NCBI GenBank assembly: GCA_025786725.1
Contig: JAHLTZ010000007.1
Coordinates: 248,001 to 312,000 of the forward strand
Reading direction: 5' to 3'
Origin: Syncephalis fuscata
Taxonomy: Eukaryota; Zoopagomycota; Zoopagomycetes; Zoopagales; Piptocephalidaceae
Length of the DNA stretch: 64,000 nt
Shown: in pieces, positions 23,087-33,726 of the stretch
Numbering within the stretch: position 1 is the first letter of the stretch
Layout: each line of letters begins with the position of its first letter
The notes under the pieces: model-generated
Database searches by the model: none
What the model was told of the DNA's origin: nothing
The model's input: only the letters and a program-made list of their open reading frames with translations
Position numbers and translations under genes: made by a program

Positions 23087-24704
23087 ATGGTCATGGAAGA
23101 AGCTATCGCCACTGGCGTAGACCAATTCGCAGAAAGCTCGTCCGAACCACGCATTCAACGAGTAAATAAAATTTCCTCAGGCTCGCTGGACGCTTTCGTG
23201 GTCGAAGACGCTGTACCCTCTAATCCTATTGTTCCACCAACGAGTGCTACAGGTGTTTGGCGTTGGGCCACACCAATCGTGTCCAATGCTTTCTTTTTAC
23301 TCATAGCAATATGTATCAATCTACTGGGTCTACTTGTTTATCCGTTTAGATATCCGCCACTGTCAAACCTGCTACCATTCAATGCACTACGCGTGGGACG
23401 CCGTATTGCTAAAGAGATGTTTGGACTGGAACTGACACTTTCTCATCAATGGTTCGCACCGACTGTACTTCATATCACGACCGATAGCCAGCTACCAATG
23501 GAAGAACTGTTTAAACCAGGTAGACAGCCCGGTTCAGGGGGAACTCTCAAGCTACCTCACCGTATTATTATTATAGCAAACCATCAGGTAAATACAATCA
23601 TTATAGCACAAATTAAAAACATTAGTGACAAACTATTAAACTACTATTATTTTTACCAGGTTTATCCAGACTTTGTGTTTATTTGGTAAGTAATTCACGA
23701 ATATTAATAATAGTAATACTAATAACCATTATAACAGGTTATTTACCTACTTGGCAAAAGTACATGGTGCAATGATGATTTTGTTAAAAGATGCATTTAA
23801 AAATGTACCCATTGTTGGCTGGTAAGTGATAAATTATCTACACTAAATATTTAATGCTTATATCTATCTATTTAATATTTAATATAATTGATACTAATAC
23901 CAACAGGGTAAGTAATGAGTTAACTGGATTAAACATCAACTAATACCATTAATACTGATATAGGGAATGCAATTCTTTGATTTTATCTTTCTACGCCGTC
24001 GTTGGGAAGCAGATCGCGAAGAGATTACTAGACGACTTAATTTGATCAAATCAGACTGGGAGCGTAAAGATCCATTAACGGTGTTAATCTTTCCGGAAGG
24101 CACTATTCTAACCGAAAATACAAGAAATGCTATGACAAGCTATGCCAAGAAAGAGAATATTGTAAGTATCGATCAACATGAATACATAACTACTATAGCT
24201 ATTATGAACATTTATTAGACAATACCATTACCAAAACATTGTTTATTGCCACGAGTAACGGGTATTCAGCATATACTACAAGAACTAAGTGATGGCGATG
24301 TTGAGTATTTGTACGACATCACTATTGGATTTGAAGGTGTCGGTCCTGATACGTATCCCAATGAAGTATATACCCTTCGATCAGTATATATGCTTGGTGC
24401 TGCTCCTCCCGGTATTCATCTTCATGTTCGTCGTTGGCATATTGCTACTGAAGTACCACTTATTGATGGTACTGACAAATTTGCCGTATGGCTACGTGAA
24501 CGATGGATGGAAAAGGACGAAGTATTAGATCGATTTTATAAAACGGGTAGTATGAGTGATGCAAAGACGGTGGAAGAACGCACTGCCAATACAGTTATCC
24601 GTCCAGTAGCTGCACATAACTTGTTACTGGAAATGATCCCAGTTGTGCTCGTATTAGTTGTATACGCAATTATTCTACGATTTATCTGCAGTTTGATTTG
24701 GTAA
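23087..24704 (+). CDS. Lysophospholipid acyltransferase (LPAAT/LCLAT1/Cst26-like)
   Basis: A membrane acyltransferase that transfers fatty acyl groups to lysophospholipids, probably in the ER. Exons: 23087-23587, 23660-23685, 23738-23821, a single base at 23907, 23964-24161 and 24219-24704. They total 1296 nt, 431 residues. Motif I is NHQVYPD (HX4D, about H166 and D171) and motif III is FPEGT (about 247-251). There is an N-terminal membrane segment (about 65-86) and a C-terminal one (about 408-430). The conserved GWGMQFF stretch is restored only if a lone G at 23907, flanked by AG and GTAAGT, is kept as an exon; skipping it shifts the frame. The ATG at 23087 is used because nothing upstream in this frame begins with ATG. 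The segment around exon 6 reads LLPRVTGIQH, as in the family. Confidence 0.9.
23907..23907 (+). other. Candidate one-nucleotide microexon
   Basis: The sequence reads ...CAACAG|G|GTAAGT.... The upstream intron 23822-23906 (85 nt) and downstream intron 23908-23963 (56 nt) each have a GTAAGT donor, an ACTAAT-type branch region and a YAG/TAG acceptor. Including this single G completes a Trp codon and keeps WGMQFF in frame. Confidence 0.75.
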
Positions 24705-25447
24705 AAACACAAAGCATGGAGCAATTAATAAACTATTGCACTTTATGCCAATCAATCTATTGAGCTTTTCAATTACTTTTACTATATTGCCGGTAGGAAG
24801 AAAGTGATATGACGTGATGTGTAGTGTATGTAAAGAAAAAGAGAGAAGCGAAAAGAGATAAGAGATAAGAAGAAGCAAATAAGTGGCAGTCTAGTTGGCA
24901 AGTATAGATGATACACGTCGTCATCAATGGTTCTTCTATTGATCCACGTCTAGGCTTGTCCTCTGGTAGAACAATAAAGGTATTCATATAATGAACTGTT
25001 TAATCGCTATACACTACACTACTACGACTGCACGCATTATACGAAAGTTTATGAAGGCAAGCAATAAGCCAAAAAACTATTCAAATACAAGTAGACAACA
25101 CAAAGGCTGGTGATGGTGGTAATAGTGGTGATGGATCGTGTAGAAAGAAAACGTAAAGATTCAAATAAATCGATTCTGTACTATTGGTAATAGTACCAAA
25201 AAATAGAAATTAGTAATTAGTAATTACTCTGTAATAAACATATCAAGATCGATACTAATTACTAAGAGTAAAATACTAAATCAAATAAGGCTATATCAAT
25301 TTTGTCATTGCTATTGTTGTTGTTGTTGTTGTTGTTGTTGTGATTATGGTTATTGATAGCAGTGTTGTTGTTTATAATATCAAAGGGGAAATGAATCAAT
25401 GAATAGTGAATGCAAAAAACAACAATATCGCAATAATCAACAACTGT
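24705..25447. other. Convergent 3' intergenic region
   Basis: 3' flanks of the acyltransferase (+) and the PAM2/polyQ gene (-). A (TTG)n run at about 25314-25340 lies in the presumed 3' UTR of the latter. No gene seen. Confidence 0.45.
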
Positions 25448-25970
25448 CTATGATTCCACCACCGATGTATTGTTAGCATTGTAATCCGAATTAGAAGCAG
25501 ATAAAGGCGGTGTTTGAGGTGGTGCCAGTGTAATATCTGTACTGCTAGGCTGCTGCTTAGCCAGAAGTGATTGACCTGGCACAAACTCTGGTGCACTCGC
25601 CTTTAACTTGGACTTTGATATAGGATGACTGGTCATAGATTCAGCAGAGGGCCATTTTCCCTGCATAGGATACATGGCTGTCTCTACATCAACCGCATTC
25701 ATGGCTGGCACAGGTCCGGCCATAGGCATAACAGTACCTGGATAGCCATAAGGTGCCATTGGATAAGGATAGCCATAAGCAGCATAATGGCCATGAGGTA
25801 TATGTGATGGTGGTGGTGGTGGGTGTGGTGACCGCATATTAGGATCAAATGGTGCACCTGGTGGTGGTGCAGCAGCTGAAATACACATACCCGTCATTGG
25901 ATCAATCCAGTAACCTGATTCAGTATGAGATCCTGTTGATGTTAATGGTAATGGTGGAGGCATTGGATGC

Positions 25971-26004
<34 letters not shown>

Positions 26005-26932
26005 GCTGTTGCTGTTGTTGTGGCATTGATATAGGTGGATACATCATAGGTGGGGCCATTGTAATAGCCATAGTTGGTGTAGGAGCCGCTGTTGTATAAC
26101 AAAGATTGCCACTAGGCGGTGATGGAGGACGCCAATCACCATTTGGCTCACCTGTCTCGGATAAATGGCCAGAATATGGAGATATAGGATGTGTATGATA
26201 TGACATCATGCCACCTGTAACAACAGCAGTAGAATCAACCGATGAAGGCGATGAAGGGGTACCCGAAGAGAATGGCGGTGGATAGTAACCAGGTACAGTA
26301 GGCGGTACTGCAAATGGAGCAATTGCTGGATGAATATGTGATGGATATCCAGTAGGCATCCAGAAATAGCCGCCTTGTCCATCAGGTACTGGAATATACG
26401 GTAAATGGTTATTGGGCATTTCAGGTGCACTGGCAGGTCCATTAGATTCATGGGCAGCCATTTCTGTAGACACAACTTCCATAGATTGATTAGTTGCTGA
26501 GCTATTTGGTTCAACATCGACTGCATCAGTTGAAATATTAGATTTATTATCCACGGCTATTTCTATAGTCTCTGGCGCTGATGGCGACATTGTCTCGCGT
26601 GGGGGCGTTGGCATCACTGGCTGTCTAGCTCTACGCACCACAGGCATAGCCACAGCCGGACTACTAGCACCTACAGGCAGTTCACCAAACTGAATCACTC
26701 GTCGTACTGAAGACACAATTGGCTCAGTTGTGGCAATACTACCAGCTGAATCCATACTGCCAAAACTAATCGATCGACGCGATCGCTCCGATAAACGGAC
26801 AGGCACGGTCTCAACGTCTGGTTGATCTGATTCAGGTGCATTGCCCTGTGGTGCCGGTATCACTGTAGCATTGATATCAGAAATCCATTCCATGAATTTG
26901 ACAAGACGACGGTTCTTTTGTCTAGTCGACAT
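25448..26932 (-). CDS. Disordered polyQ/proline-rich protein with a PAM2-like motif
   Basis: One exon, 494 residues from the ATG at 26932 (MSTRQKNRRLVKFMEW). I recognise no globular domain. The protein is rich in Pro, Ser, Met and Tyr, and has a 17-glutamine tract encoded by 25970-26020. Near the C-terminus, at about residues 443-452, it carries LKASAPEFVP, which fits the PAM2 consensus (L-x-x-x-A-x-E-F-x-P) used to bind the MLLE domain of poly(A)-binding protein. A polyQ stretch with PAM2 recalls ataxin-2, but no Lsm domain is visible. I infer a role around mRNA, not a proven one. An in-frame Met at 26968 is possible but less likely. The 5' flank is CT-rich with a GT microsatellite. Confidence 0.8.
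25970..26020 (-). repeat. CAA/CAG glutamine tract (17 codons)
   Basis: Seventeen consecutive glutamine codons, mostly CAA with a few CAG, in the PAM2/polyQ gene. Length is likely variable between strains. Confidence 0.9.
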
Positions 26933-27232
26933 GATCAAGAATAAACGATAGAGATCAAGATGCAGCACCTATCCTTCGTTGACTACACACGCGCAAAGTA
27001 TTGTTTACAGCACCGGCACCAATAACCTCGACAATCAAAGCAGTTATCAATGCGTGGATCTCAGATAACAACAGCAGTGATAACCGTATAGATGACCGGT
27101 GTGAAGTAGTGCCAATGGGGGGAAAGCAAATAGCAATAAGACAAAAACAAAACAAAACAAAAAAATCCACCAAACTAGTATGTTTAGATAAAGTGAAAGT
27201 GAGTAAGTGAGTGAATAAAAGAGAGAGTAGAG

Positions 27233-27263
<31 letters not shown>

Positions 27264-30200
27264 GACAGTAGAAATAGGCGTTAAACCACACGTGCTCAAT
27301 AGACAAAAGAATGATGGTAAGAAAGAAGAACAAGAAAAGAATACCTTCAAATGCGCACGTCAACAATAAAGAAAGGAGATTGAAGGGAAAAAGGGGCAAA
27401 TAGAACGACGACAGGAGTGTAAACAACGAGATGAGTAAGTATGAGTGTGAATGTGAGAACAAGAACAAGCAAGAAAAGAGAAAGATGACAACGTGACAAC
27501 GGCAAAAGACGCGCAAGTCTAAATAATATTTAATATTAATTGATAGAGAATAGAAAGAAAGCAGAAGAAGGAAAACGTAAAGACACTAGGCGTTAAAGAT
27601 ATCTATAGGTGTATGCATTATGTAGGTGTATGTAGGTTGATTGTAGTTGATTGTAGTAGTATTATGGTTCTAAGTGGTGGGTGTGAAATGGTTTGTAAGC
27701 ATTTCAAATGATTCATGTTGACTAGTTGTGTCAATAGAGTTTATCTGAGTATAGCGTTAATTATCTTGAACATTATTAGTAATAACAACATATATCTATA
27801 TATTAGTACTATTGTAATCTACACTTATGTTATTGTTATTAATGCATAAATAGATAGGCATAATTATTCATAAAATGCAGACCCATCACTAACTGATATA
27901 TAAACGATAACTGTCATGCATGTACAACATCGGGCAATCCATATATTGTGCCACAAATGACTATAGCCAATGGAAGGATTGACGGCTATATGGAATGTAT
28001 TTCCAAATGATGCATTAACACACTAACTACAATGTGTGGTATTTATGATTGCTTAAGATGGCCTATTTCCATAGTCACGGTTTGGTTCAAGGTTACTAAT
28101 ACATTGATTGCTGCACGTATCCATTAAGTAGAAATGATTGTTTGGTTATTTACCCATCACTTTATTCACCACTGTTATGTTTATAGATAGTTGTTATTGA
28201 TTGGTTGCTATCCTTTATGCTTGGCATCCTTTAAAGACAGTAAAATAGCATTGACTAATGGTTCTTTGTTGGATTAAATAGCCATTTACGTGTGAATTGT
28301 ATAGGCCTTTATTGGTTGTTTTTAAACCGAATATCTTAGCTTGTACATTCTGTAGTAATAAAGATTTAGTAACTATAATTACAATATAATACTATGGAAA
28401 TCAGAGAAATAGAATATTAATGCCAAATACTATTACTTTTGCTGTCTATTACTTTGCATTATTAATGCTTAGATATGGATTTAACAACCATTAATTATTA
28501 CTTAATACCTGGCAATGCTTAAATAAATTGTGTGATATATTATAGATAAAATCAGAAGTATTTTATTGGTTATTGCTATTTTAGAATATTATACCTGTAT
28601 TATTAATGGCGCCAAAAGAATCCGGTAATAATCCGGCTCATTTTTATTGATATGTACTAAGCATGATTGGATCAACACCAATAATACTATTATGGCCATC
28701 GCCTTGAGAGCATGGTGTTAGACAATGCTGCTATGGCCATGGGATGGGAGTCATACAATCGTCTCTACTATAGAATGCGACAGCTATTCATTTTATGTTT
28801 TGTAAAACAAAAACTTGATTACAATTGCATTAAGGATAATAGTTTAATACAAACAGTAACATTGTTATAGCTATTAATATCATTAATATACAACTTGAGG
28901 CTGCCAATATTGATGGCAGCTATGCATAGTTAATACGCACTCCTCCATTACGGAGAATAATAGCTCAAATGAAACCCATACAATGAGCTATGCATTCTCC
29001 TTTTTTCTCACCCTCGCCTTTTCATCCCTTCACTGTTACCACTACTACTCCTTCCCTCGTCCACTAAGGCGGCGAAGGTAGCAAAAACGAAGTGCTAGCC
29101 TTGTCGGGTCGTCAAAAACACTAGTCAAACATAATGGATTCATATTTTATTGTGCGCTCTTATCTGATGAGAATGCATTGCCTTTTGCAGGTCGTCTCAT
29201 CACATGTCTAAGAACCAACGATAGTTGGCCTGTTGGTTAGAAAATAGATTTACTTGATAGCCACTATTGTTGTTAATCGATAACCGATGACGTACAGTCT
29301 CACACCCACACACATAAACGATAGACCAAGGCTTTGGCTGAGTGGAATTGTGGCCCATTTGACCATTCTGGTGTTTGAAAACATCACTGCCGTCAAGACG
29401 AATAAATAGCAATTTGCTTTTAATTTCCCAATAGTTAATTCCTCATATTCACTCACTCACTCACTCACACTAGTCTCACTACTCACATTATTTACACTAT
29501 TCACACTATTCACAGCATTTGATTGAAATTGTGGCTCAAATTACAAGGTAAATATGGCAATGATGGTTATCTCTACTGGATACAGTGAATATCTATATTA
29601 CTTTTATCGGTTGCTGAGGCTTAAGTGACGCGTGTGGCTTGCCCTTTTCATATGCCCGTTTTATTCCGATCAATAAGCGCTCGCGCAATTCAAATGGGTG
29701 GTTGCACGCTCCGCACTTTTCTTTTTCTATACTCACCTCTTCTCCTTGCTTGTTTTCGCACGACGACGTGTTCACTGCTTTTATTGCCTGTATACGGCTA
29801 CCAATATCGCCGTGGTCCTCTATAAAACGACCGCTACACACCTCACCTGCTTGTTCTGCTTTATCTTAACTTTACCTGATACCTTGTTTTATTCATACTT
29901 GCCTATTTCTACGGCAAACCAATCCAGCTTTCAATAACCAGTTGCAATACTTGACTCATATCGTTGATAACTCTACTTGCTCGTTGCTTCTCCTTACTCC
30001 TGTTCTTTATCCATTGGATCTACTGCTGTTACTTAATCTAGTAACATTGATACGAACGAACAAGTTGATTTCTTGCGTCGTTTGTCGAGTGATCGTTGTG
30101 CCGAGTCCAGCCGGCTTTTCATAAAACCTTTTGTCGTTCATCCGACGGGACGCTAGACCGACGTTGTCAGCGCCCACTAGCACCACGGCCTCCGAAACCG

Positions 30201-30673
30201 CTAAGCAGTCCGTTGTTGTTGCGGTAGTGCCGGCTGCTATTGCTGCCTACCGGTACTTCTCTGGCCCTCCTCCCTGGCCCTGCTGCCGCTGCTTACACGC
30301 GTAAACATACACGCTTGCCTACGTTAGCTATCTTTTCTTTCCATTGCTTGCCTACTGACGTGGACTTGACGAAAGACCACTGCTTCACTACTGCTACTTC
30401 TTGCCTGCCGTTTTGCGCTTCGCATACTATCGGCATAACTTGCACCCGCCCTAGCGGTCCACACACGTCTGCCTGCGTGTGTACGCTTGTTTGCGGGTAC
30501 CTTTCTTCATATTCTATCTGACGGTGCTTATTGTGCGCAATCTACGCCATTAATCATCGCCTACGATCTAACTATATTTCTATTACAATATCGCTGATTT
30601 TACTTTGATTGTTTTTGCGGGTATTATTAGGATACCAGTCATTTAATCAAGAACTATTTTATTCGTTTTCAAG
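26933..30673. other. Long divergent intergenic region, PAM2/polyQ gene to ODC
   Basis: About 3.7 kb. 26950-27520 is CT-rich on the minus strand (promoter or leader of the PAM2 gene). 27520-28980 is plain AT-rich sequence. From about 28980 to 30673 the composition rises in GC and CT, probably the promoter and a long leader of ornithine decarboxylase, with several short upstream open frames. I found no convincing gene. Confidence 0.45.
27236..27262. repeat. (GT)n microsatellite
   Basis: About 13 uninterrupted GT units in the upstream region of the minus-strand PAM2/polyQ gene, inside a purine-rich (plus strand) stretch. Confidence 0.85.
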
Positions 30674-32385
30674 ATGCCTTTTGTTGAGGGAAGATTTTCA
30701 TTGAACGCTGCTGAGGATGTTGAATCGACCAACACATCTCATACTGCGACTGCAATTGTTGCTGCCAATGCCACCATTGGCAAACAGTCGGTCTACATTG
30801 GCAACAATGCAGCCCAACTACCGATTACTCCTCCTATTATGCCATTAGCCTTCGATGCGGCTACCAGTAACACTATTGATTTGTCAATGCCTATGGGCAA
30901 TTTAGCTCCCCTTCCGGCCACGACGGCTTTGCTGTCAGCCCCACCACCACGTATGTCTGTTGATGATGCGTTGCGTCATCAGCTAGCCAACATCGAGTTT
31001 ACTGGTGCCGAAGATAATGCCTTTTTTATTGCTGACGTGGCTCATTTACATAGACAGCACCAGACTTGGACAAATGAACTACCACAAGTTCATCCTTACT
31101 ATGCAGTTAAATGCAATCCCTCACCACCAATTATACAAACTTTAGCTTCATTGGGCGTTAACTTTGACTGTGCTTCAAAGGTGGAAATCCAGTCCGTTTT
31201 AGAAGCTGGCGTGTCACCAGATCGCATCATTTATGCCAATCCGTGCAAGCAACTGTCGCATATCCGCTATGCAGTTGCTAATGGTGTACGTATGATGACG
31301 TTCGATAACGCAGACGAACTCCATAAGGTTTATCGTGTTAGCCAAGATGTCAAAATGATTCTTCGTATTCTAGTCGATGATAGTAAGAGCTTCTGTCAAT
31401 TAGGACTTAAGTTTGGCGCTCCTATGGAGTCGATTGAATCATTGTTGGCTGTAGCACGTGATCTTAATGTTCACTTGGCTGGCGTTAGTTTCCATGTAGG
31501 CAGTGGATGCTATGATGCCGAAGCCTTTGGCAGTGCGTCCAGCGAGCCAAGACGGTCTTTGACTTGGCTCCGCTTTATGGACATAACGATATGCGTATTC
31601 TTGATATTGGAGGCGGCTTTCCTGGCTCCAAGCTTGCCGATATTAAGTTTGAGCAAATTGCTGGTATATTACGTACCGCTCTTAGCGAATATTTCCCGAT
31701 TGATTCGGGTATTCAGCTTATTGCCGAACCTGGCCGTTACTTTGTTGAAAATGCATTTACATTGGCCGTTAACGTTATTGCTCGACGTGTTGTATATGAC
31801 GACAAGCCAGAAGGAGAGAATGGTGTGGTGACCGATAGTATGACCAACGATAACGGCAATAGCAAACCACCATCTTACATGTACTACATTAACGATGGCA
31901 TGTACGGCTCATTCAACTGCATCATGTTCGATCATGTTATTATGAAGACACCAGGCCTATTGATGCGTGAAGGCCAATTTCATGGCCGTGACCATCCACA
32001 CCAACGTCCAGAGTATCTGGTCAACCGTGAGACGCCGACTTTGTCACTCATAGGCTTCAGTGACTCGGATGATGATAGTGTCGAACTGTCAACACCAAAC
32101 GAGGCGATGTCGGTAGAAGGGGCACTTATGGCCGCATCGCCAATGCCTCCCGGCTATCGCTGTAGCATTTGGGGCCCCACTTGCGACTCAATTGACTGCG
32201 TTAATCCACGATGTGTATTACCCGAACTCCGTGTTGGTGACTGGCTACGCTACGACGGTATGGGTGCCTATACACTATGTGCAGCCTCTCAATTCAACGG
32301 CTTTAAGCAAAGTCGGGTCATCTACATTGATACTACCGACACTTGCTTGCACACAGCAGCGACCAAGAACGGCAACTTCCACTAG
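30674..32385 (+). CDS. Ornithine decarboxylase with an apparent one-base frameshift
   Basis: A PLP-dependent enzyme turning ornithine into putrescine, the first step of polyamine synthesis. The N-terminal 110 residues are low-complexity. The catalytic core then shows YYAVKCNP (PLP lysine, about K146), FDCASKVEI, SFHVGSGC, LDIGGGFPGS, AEPGRYFV, YYINDGMYGSFN, WGPTCDSID (catalytic Cys, about 504) and GDWLRYDGMGAYT. The reading frame changes near 31532-31540: the first part runs to EAFGSA and the second resumes as VQRAKTVFDLAPLYGH, one base short. With that base restored the protein would be about 570 residues and complete. There is no intron signature at the break. An assembly or sequencing indel, a real mutation, or a -1 frameshift could each explain it. 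An acidic, Ser-rich insert (about 32050-32140) precedes the Cys loop. Confidence 0.88.
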
Positions 32386-33726
32386 TACGTTTAGAACAAT
32401 ACTACGTTGGCTGCTTTAATTTTTGATCAATACTTGTGCAAATCCATACATAAATAAAGCATGTGATTATAATATTAAGTTTCTATTGTTTCTACAAACA
32501 CGTTCTTTATTACTTTTATTGGAAAGAAAAGGGAAACAGCTATTGTACAACCATGTATAGTGGTCATTGAAGTTAACATGACGTTATTACCTGTGTATTC
32601 AAGTGACAATAATAACAGCGAATAGACAATAGGCATTGAATACATTACATTTATTAGATGGATTGAAGTAACATTTTATTTAGCCATCACATCATCACAT
32701 TTATTGTTTGGTGATCAAATGACCATTTTTAATACCATTGAATCTAATGAACATGGTGATGGGTGGTGAGTGACATTAAAGTCTAAAATACTCACCATTG
32801 TAGATTTATTGTCCAGTATGCATATATTCAGTGTACATATATCCTCTATTCACATATATCACTCTCATTCTGTCCCACACTATTATATATATTCTATGAC
32901 ATATTGAATACATTCTATTGTTAATATACACCAATACACTTCATTCAGTCCACTTATTGCGTTATATGCACTATAGTTTTGACACCATTTTATATGCTTT
33001 AACATTGTATGCTTATTCTATTTTGTATCATTCTATGATTATCTAGTCTTTCTCTATTCAAAAACTGTTTTTATTTTTGCTCTAGCTTTATTATTTGCAA
33101 ATCTCGACTAATGTCGCTCATTACATTCACTTAATCGTATACACTATGCTTCACCATCAGTATTTATTTTGTTTATCTATTTTGCATTATATTGTTTCAC
33201 GCTTTATTATTTGTATATCTCGACTTGGCTCATCCAAACATATAAATAAACGCACTATATTTTTATCGTTAATATTACATATTTTCTTGAGCTATTCACT
33301 TAGTTTTACTTTAGTTTGAAAATATAAAGTATTTATAAACAGTATTTGGTAATTTGTGTCCAACGCTAGTTAACAGAGTTGATAACATATTAAACTAAAA
33401 GCCATGAATATATACTGTCAAGTGTGAAGAAAGAGAAAGGAAACGGTGACGTAGATTGTGAGTTGCGTTGTTAATATAAGTGAATTAAATACTGATGACA
33501 ATTGACACTAAACTACTCATTATTATAGAACATGCTGCCAATAAATAGCGAGTATATTAAAAGGGCTAAACTAATGTAATAAAAGCCATTCGACCCTCAA
33601 AAACACTTATTATCATAGAACATATTTTTAGTATAGTAGTGAATATGTTAAATAATAAAGTTATTGATTCAAAAAAACAATTGCCATCTTATAATTTTAT
33701 AATTTGAATGAAGATAATGACTGCTT
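32386..33726. other. Convergent intergenic region with a duplicated repeat
   Basis: 3' flanks of ODC and the Opy2-like gene. 32714-32984 is nearly identical to the reverse complement of 44511-44782. The rest is AT-rich, with fragments resembling 43300-43700. No gene seen. Confidence 0.5.
32714..32984 (+). repeat. Dispersed repeat R3, copy a
   Basis: About 270 bp, matching the minus strand of 44511-44782 almost base for base by eye, and more distantly 11690-11910 and 43300-43530. Non-coding, and the family is unknown to me. Confidence 0.75.

Noticed and set aside
29593-29841. 82-codon minus-strand frame with a CxxC motif upstream of ODC
   Set aside because: No acceptor or donor context and no homology that I recognise. 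It lies in the CT-rich leader of ODC, where chance frames are common.
31566-31831. Continuation of the first ODC frame past the break
   Set aside because: The peptide there is unrelated to ODC, while the other frame carries all remaining conserved motifs.
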